Shown here: one piece after another, positions 27,173 through 38,083 of the stretch
Position numbering within the stretch: position 1 is the stretch's first letter
Layout: each line of letters begins with the position of its first letter
Assembly: GCF_016446285.1 (NCBI RefSeq)
Contig: NZ_CP054140.1
Coordinates: forward strand, 2,780,001 to 2,844,000
Direction of reading: 5' to 3'
DNA from: Desulfobulbus oligotrophicus
GTDB lineage: Bacteria > Desulfobacterota > Desulfobulbia > Desulfobulbales > Desulfobulbaceae
Length of the DNA stretch: 64,000 bases
The notes under the pieces: generated by a model
Database searches by the model: none
Told to the model about the DNA's origin: nothing
What the model saw: only the letters and a program-made list of their open reading frames with translations
Made by a program: the position numbers and the translations under genes

Positions 27173-28543
27173 ATGAAACGCCTATTCTTCCTTATACTTA
27201 TCGGGATTTACTGCATCTGTACCCCACTTTTTGCCGATGAGAATAAACAAGAGGGTGATATTTACAGAGATCTGGAAACATTTGCCAATGTTCTCACCCT
27301 GATTCAGCAACATTATGTCGAAGAGATTGACTCCAACAAGGTGATCACCGGGGCTATCAACGGTATGCTCAACTCCCTTGATCCCCACTCTGCTTATATG
27401 ACACCCGAGGATTTCAAAGACCTGGAAGAAGAGACATCAGGGAGTTTTACCGGTGTTGGGATTGAAATATCCATCCGTGACGGGGTGCTTACAGCCGTGG
27501 CCCCGATTGAAGGTACTCCTGCTGATCGCAAAGGAATCAGATCAGGAGATCATATCATTCGTATTGATGGTGCACTCACCAAGACCATGACCCTTATGGA
27601 GGCGGTTCGAAAACTTCGCGGAGAAAAGGGAACAGCAGTCACAATTACCATCCATCGTCCAGAGTGGAAAGAACCCCGGGACTTCACCCTGACCAGAGAG
27701 GCTATCCCGCTCATTTCCGTGAAATACACAGAACTGGAACCCGGCTTCGGCTATATCAGGGTGTCCAACTTTCAGGCGACCACCACCAGAGACCTGCATA
27801 ATGCCTTGAAAGACCTGAAGAAGAAACATCAGACTCTCGGTATTCTCCTTGATTTACGGAACAACCCCGGCGGCTTGCTTGATCAGGCGGCAAAAGTGGC
27901 CGACCTGTTTTTATCCAGAGGAGTGATTGTATCGATCAAAGGAAGAGACAAGGAAGAGCAAATGGTTTTTGAAGCGCATGCGGATGACAGTTATACTGAT
28001 TTCCCCATGGTCATTCTTGTCAATGGCGGTTCCGCCAGCGGTTCGGAGATTGTTGCCGGTGCACTGCAGGATCACAAACGTGCCGTCATCCTGGGGACCA
28101 CCACCTTTGGTAAGGGGTCAGTCCAGACCATTCTCCCCCTTCCCGAAGGGGCCGGCCTGCGACTGACCACTGCCAAATATTACACTCCCAAAGGAGCTTC
28201 CATTCAGGCCACCGGCATAAAACCGGATATGATCGTGCCATTGACAGCAAACAACGATACAGAGGCATCAAGTACCAGTACCGATACAGATGCAGGTACC
28301 ACTACTTCCGGTTCCAGCAAGGTCATACGCGAAAAAGATCTGCCCGGCCATCTTGAAAATGAAATGGTCGATGAAAAGACAGTGGAGAGCTCAAAAGAAG
28401 AAAAAACACCTGATGAACAGGAAGAACGGTTTCAAACCATTGATAATCTGCAACAGATGACAAAACGACTGAAAGAGGACAATCAGTTACGCACCGCCCT
28501 CTTCACCTTGAAAAGCCTGAGTCCGTCCGGCAGACAAAAATAA
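27173..28543 (+). CDS. ctpA: carboxy-terminal processing protease (S41, CtpA/Prc family)
   Basis: Periplasmic serine protease of 456 residues. A signal peptide (MKRLFFLILIGIYCICTPLFA) is followed by an N-terminal helix bundle (LDPHSAYM), a PDZ domain (about 95-175) and the S41 core with the Ser-Lys dyad: catalytic Ser in GGSASGSEIV and Lys in TTFGKGSVQ. The C-terminal 100 residues are polar and low-complexity (Thr/Ser/Glu-rich). I use the ATG at 27173, not the TTG at 27158, because the signal peptide starts there. It follows envC by about 190 nt, a neighbour arrangement common in proteobacteria, and it may control hydrolase activators by proteolysis. Confidence 0.94.
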   Translation: MKRLFFLILIGIYCICTPLFADENKQEGDIYRDLETFANVLTLIQQHYVEEIDSNKVITGAINGMLNSLDPHSAYMTPEDFKDLEEETSGSFTGVGIEISIRDGVLTAVAPIEGTPADRKGIRSGDHIIRIDGALTKTMTLMEAVRKLRGEKGTAVTITIHRPEWKEPRDFTLTREAIPLISVKYTELEPGFGYIRVSNFQATTTRDLHNALKDLKKKHQTLGILLDLRNNPGGLLDQAAKVADLFLSRGVIVSIKGRDKEEQMVFEAHADDSYTDFPMVILVNGGSASGSEIVAGALQDHKRAVILGTTTFGKGSVQTILPLPEGAGLRLTTAKYYTPKGASIQATGIKPDMIVPLTANNDTEASSTSTDTDAGTTTSGSSKVIREKDLPGHLENEMVDEKTVESSKEEKTPDEQEERFQTIDNLQQMTKRLKEDNQLRTALFTLKSLSPSGRQK

Positions 28544-28587
28544 GGAAGAGAATCATCATCTCCGGTACAAACAGACCGTTTCACCCC

Positions 28588-29514
28588 TCAGACCAAGCCA
28601 AGATCGCGAAGGATGGCTGTATTTTCCGTCCAGTCCTTGCTCACTTTAATCCAGAGATGTAAACGGACCCTGCGGTCAAGTACCTGGGCAATATCTGCGG
28701 CGGCACTCTGACGAATTGTCGCCAGCATCTTGCCTTTTTGCCCCACTAAAATACCTTTTTGAGAATCTCGTTCCACCATAATCGTCGCCCGAATAACCGC
28801 AGGATCACCTTCTTCAAAAGAATCGATGACCACCGCCGTTGAATAGGGAACCTCTTTGCGGATCAACAGAAAGATTTTCTCGCGGATAATCTCTGCTGCA
28901 ATAAACCGCTCAGTCGCATCTGTCGGCAGATCCTCAGGGTAGTACTGCGGCCCTTCCGGCAGTAAGGTAACCAGTTCGGCCAGCAATACATCAACACCCT
29001 GACCTGAAAGAGCGGAAACAGGGACAACAGATGCAAATGGATGCAGGGTCCGACACCAGTCCATAATGGGCAGCAACTGCTGCTGTGGTATCAGATCCTG
29101 TTTATTCAGGGCAAGCACCACTGGTTTGGTTATCTTTTTTAAATACCCTGCATACTCCTCGGCTTTGCTTATCCGTTTATCATGATTCCAAACGCTGCAA
29201 TCAACAAGAAAGAGAACAGCATCAGCGTCTGCCAGACTGGCCAGGGCAATCTTAACCATACGCCGGTTGATCTCCTCCTTTGCAGCGTGCAAACCCGGTG
29301 TATCTAACAGGAGAATCTGAAAATCAGGACCGGTCACTATCCCCATAATCCGATTGCGGGTTGTCTGAGCCTTGGGTGTGACAATGGCTATTTTCTGCTG
29401 GAGCAGCTGATTGAGCAGAGTTGATTTGCCGACGTTGGGTGCACCCAGTATGGTGACAACTCCGGATCGATAAGGTGCGGAAGAGGCGCTGAGACTGTTT
29501 TTTTCAGAGATCAT
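28588..29514 (-). CDS. era: GTPase Era (16S rRNA binding, small-subunit maturation)
   Basis: Essential GTPase that binds the 3' end of 16S rRNA. The G domain has G1 GAPNVGKST, G3 DTPG and G4 NKQD; the sequence QTTRNRIMGI around switch I is Era-specific. A C-terminal KH domain (about 215-300) has GQKGKMLATIRQSA. ATG at 29514 gives 308 residues; a TTG at 29544 would add ten residues and has a GGA about 9 nt upstream, so the start is not settled. It converges on ctpA. Confidence 0.95.
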   Translation of the reverse strand: MISEKNSLSASSAPYRSGVVTILGAPNVGKSTLLNQLLQQKIAIVTPKAQTTRNRIMGIVTGPDFQILLLDTPGLHAAKEEINRRMVKIALASLADADAVLFLVDCSVWNHDKRISKAEEYAGYLKKITKPVVLALNKQDLIPQQQLLPIMDWCRTLHPFASVVPVSALSGQGVDVLLAELVTLLPEGPQYYPEDLPTDATERFIAAEIIREKIFLLIRKEVPYSTAVVIDSFEEGDPAVIRATIMVERDSQKGILVGQKGKMLATIRQSAAADIAQVLDRRVRLHLWIKVSKDWTENTAILRDLGLV

Positions 29515-29609
29515 ACGAGTGTATCGTAAAGAATAGAATGACAAAAAGAAGAATTCCTGCTATCCACTGCACCTTACCATGGCCTTAAAACTTCGCAACG
29601 TGTTCCCCC

Positions 29610-31613
29610 ATGATTTTACCTGGTAGCCTTATCGAGTTCATAGATGGCGGCAGATTTATCTGCGGACTTGTTTTTGGTGCTGCCAATAAAAAGGTACGGC
29701 TCATCAGCCAGAACGGGCGAGAACTCCATCTTCCGGAAAGCCGCATCGTCAATGTTTCGCAGCAGGTGTACTCCCAGACCGATCCGAAGGAGGCAATTAT
29801 CGCCCTGCTGAGGGAGCACTGTGCCAAACGTACAACTCTGGCAGAGGCTATCGATATAGAGCCCCTGTGGGAAATCGTGTGTGAAGAGGCCGAAAAAGAA
29901 TTTACTCCGGATTTCCTGGCGGAGCTGCACTTCGGCAGCACGGTTGACGATGATCAGCGTGCCGCCTTTCTACGCGCTGTCTTTACAGATACCCTCTTCT
30001 TTAAATATAAAAATGGTCAACTCATAGCGCATACACCGGAGCAGGTGGAGCAGTTGCGACAGCAGCGCCTTCGAGAACAGGAAAAGAAACAGTTGTTCGA
30101 GCAGGCTGCCATCGGCATGCAGGGCATTATGCGTGATGAGCCGATCCCTCCCGCCACCTGGCCGGATCGTGATCGCTGTTTACAGTGGGTCAGTGAAGCA
30201 GTTCTCTTTGGCAATGAGGCAACAGAACATGTTTTTGTCAGCCAGGCACTGAAAAAGGCCGGCTTAACCTCACCACATGCCGGTTTCGAACTCCTGGTCA
30301 AAGCCGGCATCTGGGACCGTGACGAAAACCTTGCGCTCCTGCGTTCGGACCAGCCGATCGACTTTCCGGAACCATGCCTGGATGTGACGGAAAATCTCTG
30401 CGAACCCACAGCTGAAGAGCTTCTCAGTGACTCTAAGCGCAAAGACCTTCGATCTTTAAACACCTTCACCATTGATGGCGCAGCAACACGCGATTTTGAT
30501 GACGCCATCCATATACGAAAAAAGGAAGATGGATTGATCGAAGTCGGCATCCATATCACTGATGCCAGCTACCACATCCCGATCAAAAGCCCTTTATTTG
30601 CCGAAGCCAGGGAACGGGCAACCTCCATCTACTTCCCGGAAGGCCATATCCCCATGCTGCCGCAGAGGTTATCCTTTGATCTGGGGAGTCTTGCCCGGGG
30701 GAAGATCCGCCCCACGATCAGTTTTCTGGTCACCTTCTCAACAGACGGCATGCAGGTCCATTCATCCATCACCCCCGCCGTTATTGAGGTTAAACGACAG
30801 TTAAGCTACCGGGAAGCGGATGCCGCCATCCATCAGGAGCCAGGTCTGGCACTACTGCACCGTATCAGTCAGCAACTCCGTCAGCAGCGCGTTGAGCGGG
30901 GGGCACTGTTACTCTCACTTCCAGATGTCAACATCGACATTCGCGATCGAGACCACATCCACGTACACCTGGCCGCAGTGGACACGCCGGCCCGTAACCT
31001 TGTTTCCGAACTGATGATCCTGGCCAACAGTCTGACCGCCTCTTATCTGGCGGCACGCGAAGCCCCTGGACTGTTCCGCTCACAACCTCCGCCAAGAAAG
31101 CGTATTATTTCCGGTGTTCAAAACAGCCTTGCCGATATTGTTCAGCAACGCCGTTATATCGCCCGGGGCGAACTCACTGCCCACCCCAAGCCACACAGCG
31201 GTCTGGGGCTTAACTGCTACACGACCATTACCTCACCGATCCGCCGATTCCTCGACCTGGCCATGCAGCACCAGCTCAGCCATATGCTGCACGGTCAGGG
31301 CATTCTTTTCTCAACAGAAGAGTGTAAAACATTCACAGGTATCATCCAGCAAAAACTTGGTCGTGCCAATGCCCTGCGGCAACAGCGGCATCGATATTGG
31401 ATTCTTCGCTACCTGGCACCCAAAGAAGGACAGCTGGTCAATGCTCTGGTAGGAGGAGTCGGCCCGAAACGTGTCAACCTGCTCCTGTGCGACTGTCTCT
31501 TTGATGTTGATTTACCACTGAACCCCGCCTTTCCTGTTACCCAGGGTGATATTATTCGTCTCAGGCTTGCCCGAGTCCGCCCGTTGGATAATGTACTGCG
31601 GGTCGATTGGTGA
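29610..31613 (+). CDS. RNB-domain exoribonuclease (RNase II/R family)
   Basis: A 667-residue 3'-5' exoribonuclease. The catalytic RNB domain begins near residue 285 with [17 protein letters not shown], which supplies the metal-binding aspartates, and continues through [12 protein letters not shown], the arginine-rich [19 protein letters not shown] and a short C-terminal S1-like segment. The N-terminal 270 residues lack the standard cold-shock domains of E. coli RNase R and contain a Gln/Arg-rich helical linker (about 145-165), so this is the shorter RNase II-like class common in deltaproteobacteria and cyanobacteria. It diverges from era. Confidence 0.9.
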   Translation: MILPGSLIEFIDGGRFICGLVFGAANKKVRLISQNGRELHLPESRIVNVSQQVYSQTDPKEAIIALLREHCAKRTTLAEAIDIEPLWEIVCEEAEKEFTPDFLAELHFGSTVDDDQRAAFLRAVFTDTLFFKYKNGQLIAHTPEQVEQLRQQRLREQEKKQLFEQAAIGMQGIMRDEPIPPATWPDRDRCLQWVSEAVLFGNEATEHVFVSQALKKAGLTSPHAGFELLVKAGIWDRDENLALLRSDQPIDFPEPCLDVTENLCEPTAEELLSDSKRKDLRSLNTFTIDGAATRDFDDAIHIRKKEDGLIEVGIHITDASYHIPIKSPLFAEARERATSIYFPEGHIPMLPQRLSFDLGSLARGKIRPTISFLVTFSTDGMQVHSSITPAVIEVKRQLSYREADAAIHQEPGLALLHRISQQLRQQRVERGALLLSLPDVNIDIRDRDHIHVHLAAVDTPARNLVSELMILANSLTASYLAAREAPGLFRSQPPPRKRIISGVQNSLADIVQQRRYIARGELTAHPKPHSGLGLNCYTTITSPIRRFLDLAMQHQLSHMLHGQGILFSTEECKTFTGIIQQKLGRANALRQQRHRYWILRYLAPKEGQLVNALVGGVGPKRVNLLLCDCLFDVDLPLNPAFPVTQGDIIRLRLARVRPLDNVLRVDW

Positions 31614-31778
31614 CAGCTCTTTATCTCGACCGCCATGCAGTCGGCCGGGTGGCTTGATTTTCCTTTTTCCATCAGCATGCACAACCTTTCCTTCACCTGC
31701 AACCATCGATGGTGAACATGAAAATAACAGGGTGTGATGATCCAACTTCACAGTACCGGAGCAGTCCTTGTGATAGAC

Positions 31779-31820
31779 AAAAGAGCGCTGATCAATTATA
31801 TGTTTTCCATACGCTCTTTT
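31779..31820 (+). terminator. possible terminator after the RNB gene
   Basis: A 9-bp perfect stem, AAAAGAGCG / CGCTCTTTT, with a 24-nt loop, the right arm running into a short T-rich run. The loop is long, so the call is tentative. Confidence 0.35.
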
Positions 31821-31867
31821 TCGTGTCGTCTTCAATGAATAAAGCAGGGGGCCCTGTTCACTTCAAC

Positions 31868-32443
31868 ATGAAACACGTCGCCGTTCGACTGGTAACCCTT
31901 CATTTTCTTATTCTCTTGTTTCTGGCCTCATCCGCATTTGCCAAGCCGGATACATCTCCGGAAATAAAAGATATTATTGTTACCACTTCAGAAACAGACC
32001 TGCTCCTGTTTGCCACTGTTAAAAATGGGTTCACCCAAAGAATGCTTGAAGATCTCAACAATGGTATTCCCATTGACTTCATTTACCAGATGGAACTGAT
32101 TATGACCGGTAATCGATTCCTGAATACCACTTTGATGGAAGCAACCATTACCCACACCTTACAGTACGACCAGGAGAACAAGAGATATCACGTTACTTTT
32201 TCTGAGAAAAACGACAAAAGTTTTGTCACAGATGATCTCTCCCGGGCCAAACAGTTAATGGCCGAACTGAACGGTGTAAAGATCATCCCCCTGTCTCAAC
32301 TGGTTCCTGACGCACCCTATGCCATCCACTTTAAGGTAACCTTAAAAAAAGGCGCACTCCCTTTGGGTATGCACCGTTTTCTGCCCTTCTCCTCCCTCTG
32401 GAATTTTGAAACCGACTGGCGAACCATCGAGTTCAGATACTGA
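31868..32443 (+). CDS. DUF4390 family secreted protein
   Basis: A 191-residue protein with a signal peptide (MKHVAVRLVTLHFLILLFLASSAFA) and a beta-rich body of about 165 residues (including the WNFETDWRTIEFRY end) typical of DUF4390. Function is unknown; in deltaproteobacteria and betaproteobacteria this family commonly lies directly before an NtrY-like sensor kinase, exactly as here (15 nt gap), so a role in the signal seen by the kinase is plausible. I start at the ATG at 31868 because it begins the signal peptide. Confidence 0.8.
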   Translation: MKHVAVRLVTLHFLILLFLASSAFAKPDTSPEIKDIIVTTSETDLLLFATVKNGFTQRMLEDLNNGIPIDFIYQMELIMTGNRFLNTTLMEATITHTLQYDQENKRYHVTFSEKNDKSFVTDDLSRAKQLMAELNGVKIIPLSQLVPDAPYAIHFKVTLKKGALPLGMHRFLPFSSLWNFETDWRTIEFRY

Positions 32444-32458
32444 TATCCGGTACTAGAG

Positions 32459-34681
32459 ATGCTCACCGCTGATCAGAAAAAAAAGAAACAGCGGCTTGTC
32501 CGGCTTGTTATTGTTTTTTGTATTCTCCTGATACCGCTCCTGGGATACGTGCAACGCGGCCTGTTGACCGGGCAGTTCAACCTCCCAATCTCCAGCACTA
32601 TACTGATCTTTGCGTTAATCAATATCAACGGCCTGCTGCTGTTGCTCATGCTCTATCTCGTCTTGCGCAATCTTGTTGAGCTTGTTTTTGAACGCAGACA
32701 AAATATCCTTGGTGCACGACTGCGAACCCGGCTGGTTATCTGTTTCATCTCCCTGTCTTTTATTCCCACAGCCATTCTTTTTTTTGTTGCCCTTCGTTTT
32801 ATCTCAACCTCAATGGACTACTGGTTCAATGCTCAGATAGAAGAATCTCTACAGGCATCAGTACACCTGTCCCAAACCATCATTCATGACAGCGGGAAGC
32901 AGGCGGAATATACAGGCCGGCAACTGGCCACTATCCTGGAGAGCGGCACTGTCAACCTGAACGATCTACCGGCACTTGAACGCTTCTTAAGCAACATTAT
33001 TGCCATCAGCACAGAGGGTGCGCCGGACAGTTTGCTGCTGCTCAACAGCCGGCACCAGCCGCTGCTCACACTTGTCGGCCCTCGACTCCAGGGTGTTCCC
33101 TATCCGGATCCACCCTCTGAAGCCCTGCGTTTTGCCACCGTAGCAAACCGGTCCGAAGTGGTGACCCATAAGACGATCGCAGGCGAGCTCATTGAGGCCA
33201 TTGTTCCTGTCCAGATCTCCCGCACCCCTCCGCAGACATGGTTCCTCATCACCTCGGTGCTGATACCGGCAAGCCGCCTGGATGCCATGCACTCCATCTC
33301 CAGTGGCACCACAGACTATCAGCAACTCATCATGCTCAAGGCACCAATTAAATTCAGCCTTATCATCATATTGCTGATCATTACCCTGTTGATTCTGTTC
33401 GGAGCGATCTGGTTTGGTTTCTTTATTGCCCGCTCTTTAACCGGACCGATTAAAAAGTTAGCAGAGGCAACCAAACGAGTCGCAGACGGAGACATGGATT
33501 TTATTGTGGAAAAGGAGGCGGATGATGAGATGGGCATGCTCATCGATTCGTTCAATTCCATGACGTCGGAAATACTGGCCTCCAACCGGCAGTTGGCCCG
33601 GGCGCACCTGGCCCTCCAGGACAGCAACGAAACATCCGAACAACGTCGACGTTATCTCGAAACTATTCTGGAGAATGTGGCGGCCGGTGTCATTGCACTG
33701 GATGAGAACAACCGTATCACCACCATCAATCGCTTTGCAGAGGAACTGCTTGCCGTTGATCCAACAGATTTCCTGGGCAAGGACTTCCATACAGCGCTGC
33801 CAAAGCAGCATGTGCTGATTGTGGAAAATTTTCTCACAGAGTTACAAACCACCGGCAAGGCAACCATTGAACGACACCTGCGTGTCACCATCCGCAAGGG
33901 GGAGACCCTCTCCCTGCAGGTAAATATCACACGAATGGTCGATGACCGTCAAAATCCCATCGGGTTTGTCATCGTTTTCGACAACCTGACCAATCTGGAA
34001 AAAGCCCAGCGACTTGCGGCATGGCAGGAAGTGGCGCGCCGCATTGCTCATGAAATCAAAAACCCCCTGACGCCTATTCAGCTTTCAGCCCAGCGGCTCC
34101 GTAAGCGGTACCTGGAAACCATCAGTGACAATCGGGATATCTTTGATAAATGCACGGCTACCATCGTCAACCAAGTCGATGAAATTAAAAAAATGGTCAG
34201 TGAATTCTCCGACTTTGCCCGCATGCCGAAGCTGCGCAAAGAACGTAACAACCTCACGTCCATGATCCATGAAGTGGTGGTGATGTACCAGGAAGCGCAT
34301 AAGCAGCTGCATATCACCAGCAACATTGCACCAGATGTACCTGCATTTCTTTTTGATGCTGTACAGATCAAACGGGTACTGATCAATCTCCTCGACAATG
34401 CGGTTGCCATGCTTGGAGATACCGGATCCATTACCGTTACCCTGAGCTACGATGATCCTGAACAGAAAGCCCGCCTGGAAGTCATCGACGATGGCCCGGG
34501 AATCTCCAGTGACATTAAATTACGGATTTTCGAACCCTATTATTCCACTCGTAAGTCCGGCACCGGTCTCGGACTGACCATTGCCCACACCATTGTCAGC
34601 GAGCACGGCGGAACCATCCGCGTCCATGACAACATGCCCACCGGTTCTGTCTTTACGGTTGAGCTACCGGTGGAGAACTGA
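32459..34681 (+). CDS. ntrY: NtrY-type membrane sensor histidine kinase
   Basis: A 740-residue kinase with NtrY topology: membrane helices at about 12-34, 42-68, 90-115 and 300-325, with an extracytoplasmic region (about 120-295) between the last two. A HAMP domain (about 325-375), a PAS domain (about 395-500), the HisKA dimerisation helix with the phospho-accepting His in ARRIAHEIKNPLTPIQLS, and an HATPase domain with NLLDNAV, DDGPGIS and GTGLGLTI follow. NtrYX systems respond to nitrogen, redox or envelope state; the signal here is unknown. The partner regulator is the next gene. Confidence 0.9.
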   Translation: MLTADQKKKKQRLVRLVIVFCILLIPLLGYVQRGLLTGQFNLPISSTILIFALININGLLLLLMLYLVLRNLVELVFERRQNILGARLRTRLVICFISLSFIPTAILFFVALRFISTSMDYWFNAQIEESLQASVHLSQTIIHDSGKQAEYTGRQLATILESGTVNLNDLPALERFLSNIIAISTEGAPDSLLLLNSRHQPLLTLVGPRLQGVPYPDPPSEALRFATVANRSEVVTHKTIAGELIEAIVPVQISRTPPQTWFLITSVLIPASRLDAMHSISSGTTDYQQLIMLKAPIKFSLIIILLIITLLILFGAIWFGFFIARSLTGPIKKLAEATKRVADGDMDFIVEKEADDEMGMLIDSFNSMTSEILASNRQLARAHLALQDSNETSEQRRRYLETILENVAAGVIALDENNRITTINRFAEELLAVDPTDFLGKDFHTALPKQHVLIVENFLTELQTTGKATIERHLRVTIRKGETLSLQVNITRMVDDRQNPIGFVIVFDNLTNLEKAQRLAAWQEVARRIAHEIKNPLTPIQLSAQRLRKRYLETISDNRDIFDKCTATIVNQVDEIKKMVSEFSDFARMPKLRKERNNLTSMIHEVVVMYQEAHKQLHITSNIAPDVPAFLFDAVQIKRVLINLLDNAVAMLGDTGSITVTLSYDDPEQKARLEVIDDGPGISSDIKLRIFEPYYSTRKSGTGLGLTIAHTIVSEHGGTIRVHDNMPTGSVFTVELPVEN

Positions 34682-34753
34682 TACTATGGACCCGCATACG
34701 TGCACTTTACTCTCAGATGTCTGCCCTTCATGTTTTTTCCAGTCCCCTAGTTT

Positions 34754-36118
34754 ATGCCGGAAACCATACTGATCATAGATGATGAAGAGGCCATTCGCGA
34801 CAGCCTGGCCGGTATCCTTGCCGATGAAGGTTTCCTTCCACTGACTGCCGGCTCAGCTGAAGAAGGTCTGCGAGTACTGGATGATCAGGAAACTGATCTC
34901 GTCCTTCTTGATATCTGGCTGCCGGGAATGGATGGCCTGGAGGCGTTGAAACTGATCAAACAGCGTTTCTCTCTGCCTGTGATCATGATCTCCGGACACG
35001 GCACCATTGAGACAGCTGTGCAGGCCACCCAGAGCGGTGCTTTTTATTTCATTGAAAAACCGCTTTCCTACGACAAGACCATTCTTGCAATCAAACAGGG
35101 ACTGCAGGTTGCACGGCTGGAACGGGAAAACCAGCTTCTCCGGGAAAGTGAAGCTCCACCATCAACCATCACCGGCAACAGTCCGGTTATCATGCGACTA
35201 CGGCAACAGATTGAACGGGTCGCCCCCACTGATGCCTCGGTACTCATTCTTGGGAAGCACGGGACCGGTAAAGAACTGGTGGCACAGACCATCCATCGTC
35301 TCTCCGCAAGAAACAGACAGCCGATGATAGCTGTCAACTGTGCCGCCATTCCAGAAGAACTCATTGAATCCGAACTGTTCGGTCATGTGAAAGGGGCGTT
35401 CACCGGTGCCACGGAAACCAAAAAAGGCAAGTTTGACCAGGCCAATGATTCCACCCTCTTTCTCGATGAAATCGGTGATATGAGCCTGAAAAGCCAGGCC
35501 AAGGTGTTGCGCATTCTCCAGGAACAGCAATTTGAGCGCGTGGGCGGATCGCGAACTATCGGCATAGATGTTCGTATTCTGGCGGCCACCAACAAAAATC
35601 TTGAAAAAGAGATTGAACACGGTCATTTCCGGGCAGACCTTTTTTATCGCCTGAATGTTGTCCCCATTGAAGTACCCGATCTGGCGGATCGGTGTGAAGA
35701 CATCCCGCTGCTGGTGGCGGATTTTATCAGTCAGTTTCGGCACAAGGGACTTGGTGACAAACAGTTCACTCCGGAAGCTTTTCAGCTGCTTCAACATCAC
35801 TCCTGGCCCGGCAATGTTCGTGAACTGCGCAATCTCGTCGAACGGTTGCTGATCATGGTACCTGGAGAGATGATCCTGGCGGAAGATGTCGCTCTTAACC
35901 TTGGTAGCACATCAGGATTGCAACCACCGGTACCACACACAGGCTCAGCGTACCAGCATCTGGCCTATAAAGAGGCACGCCGCCAATTTGAAACAGACTA
36001 TCTCCGGGCCAAACTTGAAGAAAATGACGGCAACGTCTCCAAAACAGCTGAAGATATCGGTATGGAGCGTAGTCACCTGCACAAAAAACTGAAGGCTCTG
36101 GATATCACAATTAAATAG
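34754..36118 (+). CDS. ntrX: sigma-54-dependent response regulator, NtrX/NtrC family
   Basis: A 454-residue activator. The receiver domain (1-120) has the phospho-acceptor Asp in [13 protein letters not shown] and the acidic pair in IIDDEE. The AAA+ domain (about 140-375) has Walker A GKHGTGKE, where most family members have GESGTGKE, the sigma-54-contacting GAFTGA loop, and Walker [13 protein letters not shown] Fis-type HTH ends the protein ([20 protein letters not shown]). It is the partner of the kinase 72 nt upstream. Retention of GAFTGA means it should activate sigma-54 promoters. Confidence 0.92.
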   Translation: MPETILIIDDEEAIRDSLAGILADEGFLPLTAGSAEEGLRVLDDQETDLVLLDIWLPGMDGLEALKLIKQRFSLPVIMISGHGTIETAVQATQSGAFYFIEKPLSYDKTILAIKQGLQVARLERENQLLRESEAPPSTITGNSPVIMRLRQQIERVAPTDASVLILGKHGTGKELVAQTIHRLSARNRQPMIAVNCAAIPEELIESELFGHVKGAFTGATETKKGKFDQANDSTLFLDEIGDMSLKSQAKVLRILQEQQFERVGGSRTIGIDVRILAATNKNLEKEIEHGHFRADLFYRLNVVPIEVPDLADRCEDIPLLVADFISQFRHKGLGDKQFTPEAFQLLQHHSWPGNVRELRNLVERLLIMVPGEMILAEDVALNLGSTSGLQPPVPHTGSAYQHLAYKEARRQFETDYLRAKLEENDGNVSKTAEDIGMERSHLHKKLKALDITIK

Positions 36119-36213
36119 ATCAGCTCCTCTTTAAAAAGAAACTGATCTTTTCTTTATTGAGGATCAATCCTCTCCAGATTTCACAACAACATATTTCTCT
36201 ACTGAGGTGCCCC

Positions 36214-37197
36214 ATGGTTTTTCCGGAATATCGTCCCCGTCGAATGCGACAGCACGAAACCTTTCGTGCCATGATTCGCGAAACACGGCTAAGCACAGAA
36301 CAGATGATTTACCCGCTCTTCGTTCTTCCCGGCAAAGGTATCCGAGAGGAAGTCAGCTCCATGCCGGGTGTCTTCCGTTACTCGGTGGATCAACTTGTCA
36401 AGGAGGCCAAAGACTGTCTGGCAATGGGTATCCGTTCCGTGATCCTCTTTGGACTGCCTGAAAAAAAAGATGGTCTTGGCTCCGGTGCGTACGCTAAGCA
36501 TGGTATTGTACAACGAGCTGTCCAGGAATTGAAAAACAAGGTACCGGACATGACAATAGTGACCGATGTCTGCCTTTGTGAGTACACAGACCACGGTCAC
36601 TGCGGCTGCCTAGCAGGTCAGGAGATTGACAATGATGCAACCCTCGAACTCCTGGCTAAAACAGCACTGTCGCATGCGCAGGCCGGAGCCGACATGGTTG
36701 CCCCTTCCGACATGATGGACGGCCGGATCAGTGAGATCCGGACGACACTGGATGAACATTCGTTCCATACGGTACCGATCATGTCCTATGCTGTCAAATA
36801 CGCCTCAGCCTTTTACGGCCCCTTCCGTGATGCAGCCGAATGTTCCCCCCAATTCGGCGACCGCCGCAGTTATCAGATGGATCCGGCCAACAGCAGGGAA
36901 GCCCTGCGCGAAGCAACACTTGATGTGGATGAGGGTGCTGATATTCTGATGGTGAAACCGGCCCTGGCCTATCTTGACATCATCAGCCGATTACGTGATG
37001 AATTTGATCTGCCGATTGCAGCCTATCAGGTCAGTGGCGAGTACGCCATGATCAAGGCGGCTGCAGAAAAGGGATGGATTGACGGGGAACGGATCATGGC
37101 GGAGAGCCTGATCGCCATACGCCGGGCAGGAGCCGATATCATCCTCACCTACTTTGCCAAGGATATGGCCAGGTTACTGGCTAAAACCAAGGGCTAG
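36214..37197 (+). CDS. hemB: delta-aminolevulinic acid dehydratase (porphobilinogen synthase)
   Basis: Condenses two 5-aminolevulinate molecules to porphobilinogen in tetrapyrrole synthesis. The zinc-binding [14 protein letters not shown] is present, so it is the Zn-dependent form. The two active-site lysines are seen in [16 protein letters not shown] and [10 protein letters not shown]. At 327 residues it has the family's length. The ATG at 36214 has GAGGTG 4 nt upstream; a TTG at 36157 would add 19 residues without support. Sulfate reducers need it for heme, siroheme and cobalamin. Confidence 0.97.
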   Translation: MVFPEYRPRRMRQHETFRAMIRETRLSTEQMIYPLFVLPGKGIREEVSSMPGVFRYSVDQLVKEAKDCLAMGIRSVILFGLPEKKDGLGSGAYAKHGIVQRAVQELKNKVPDMTIVTDVCLCEYTDHGHCGCLAGQEIDNDATLELLAKTALSHAQAGADMVAPSDMMDGRISEIRTTLDEHSFHTVPIMSYAVKYASAFYGPFRDAAECSPQFGDRRSYQMDPANSREALREATLDVDEGADILMVKPALAYLDIISRLRDEFDLPIAAYQVSGEYAMIKAAAEKGWIDGERIMAESLIAIRRAGADIILTYFAKDMARLLAKTKG

Positions 37198-37217
37198 CCC
37201 TCCTGTCTTCACACAGC

Positions 37218-37252
37218 AGAATCGGTGTCGTACCGAATGGTAAACCGATTCT
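37218..37252. terminator. possible hairpin terminator after hemB
   Basis: A 9-bp perfect stem, AGAATCGGT / ACCGATTCT, with a 17-nt loop, 20 nt after the hemB stop and before the stop of the convergent hydrolase gene. There is no long T run on either side, so the strength is uncertain. Confidence 0.4.
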
Positions 37253-37309
37253 TTATGCAGTCGGTTCACAGGGATATCTGCAAGCGTCTAACAGTTCTTT
37301 GGCAGGAGC

Positions 37310-38083
37310 TCACCTGGCCAATCGGTTGACGAAACAGGACATGAGGTCCAGGCTCAGCTCGGGGAACTCAAGGTGCGGACTGTGACTGCAATCCTCTAAA
37401 AGCAGAGGCGTTGCCGGTCCTGCAGACATGTTGACAATGGCATCTACCTGTGCCGAAGTGCCGTACTGATCATCCCGTCCCTGCAGGACCAGCATTGGCA
37501 CCTCAATTGCGGGCAGCACGTATTCGATGTTCCAGGATCTGAACCAGGGGCTTGTCCAGGTATCGGCCCAGGCCCGAAACATGGTCTCTGTTTTATCACC
37601 ATGATGCCTGGCGAGCCCCCTCTTCAGTTCCCCTCGGGCAAAGGACAGCTCAGCCTGCTCAACACCGGTAATACTGGCAGGCTCAACAAAGACGTGGGCG
37701 GAAACAGTTACTGTGCCGAGGAGGCGAGGCCAGCGTTCCGCACTGAAAAGCAGACTGATGCTGCCGCCGTCCGAGTGGCCGATTAAAATAAAGTTCTGAT
37801 CCGGAAGTACGGCATCAAGGACCAAGGGCAACTCATAAAGAGCGTACTCGTGCAGATAATGAATAGTCCGGGGCCGGGTAAGCTGTGATGATAAACCGTA
37901 ACCGATACGGTCATAAACCATACCCGGACAACCGGTGTGCTGACAGAGCTGCTGCGGATAGTCCCGCCACTGTGTTATGGAGCCAAGTCCTTCATGGAGA
38001 AAAACAAGCCAGGGACGGTTGGTCTCACCGGCATACTGTTCATAATTAAGCTGCTGCCCTGTATCAAGTGTCAATAAAGCCAT
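37310..38083 (-). CDS. alpha/beta-fold hydrolase
   Basis: A 257-residue serine hydrolase. The HEGLGS oxyanion region (about 30), the nucleophile elbow GHSDGG (about 102), an acid residue near LVLQGRDDQYG and a histidine near CSHSPHLE make a complete triad. Substrate is unknown; similar enzymes include esterases and C-C bond hydrolases. Its start overlaps the VanZ-family gene stop (TGATG), so it is the third gene of a coupled SEC-C, VanZ, hydrolase operon. Confidence 0.82.
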   Translation of the reverse strand: MALLTLDTGQQLNYEQYAGETNRPWLVFLHEGLGSITQWRDYPQQLCQHTGCPGMVYDRIGYGLSSQLTRPRTIHYLHEYALYELPLVLDAVLPDQNFILIGHSDGGSISLLFSAERWPRLLGTVTVSAHVFVEPASITGVEQAELSFARGELKRGLARHHGDKTETMFRAWADTWTSPWFRSWNIEYVLPAIEVPMLVLQGRDDQYGTSAQVDAIVNMSAGPATPLLLEDCSHSPHLEFPELSLDLMSCFVNRLAR

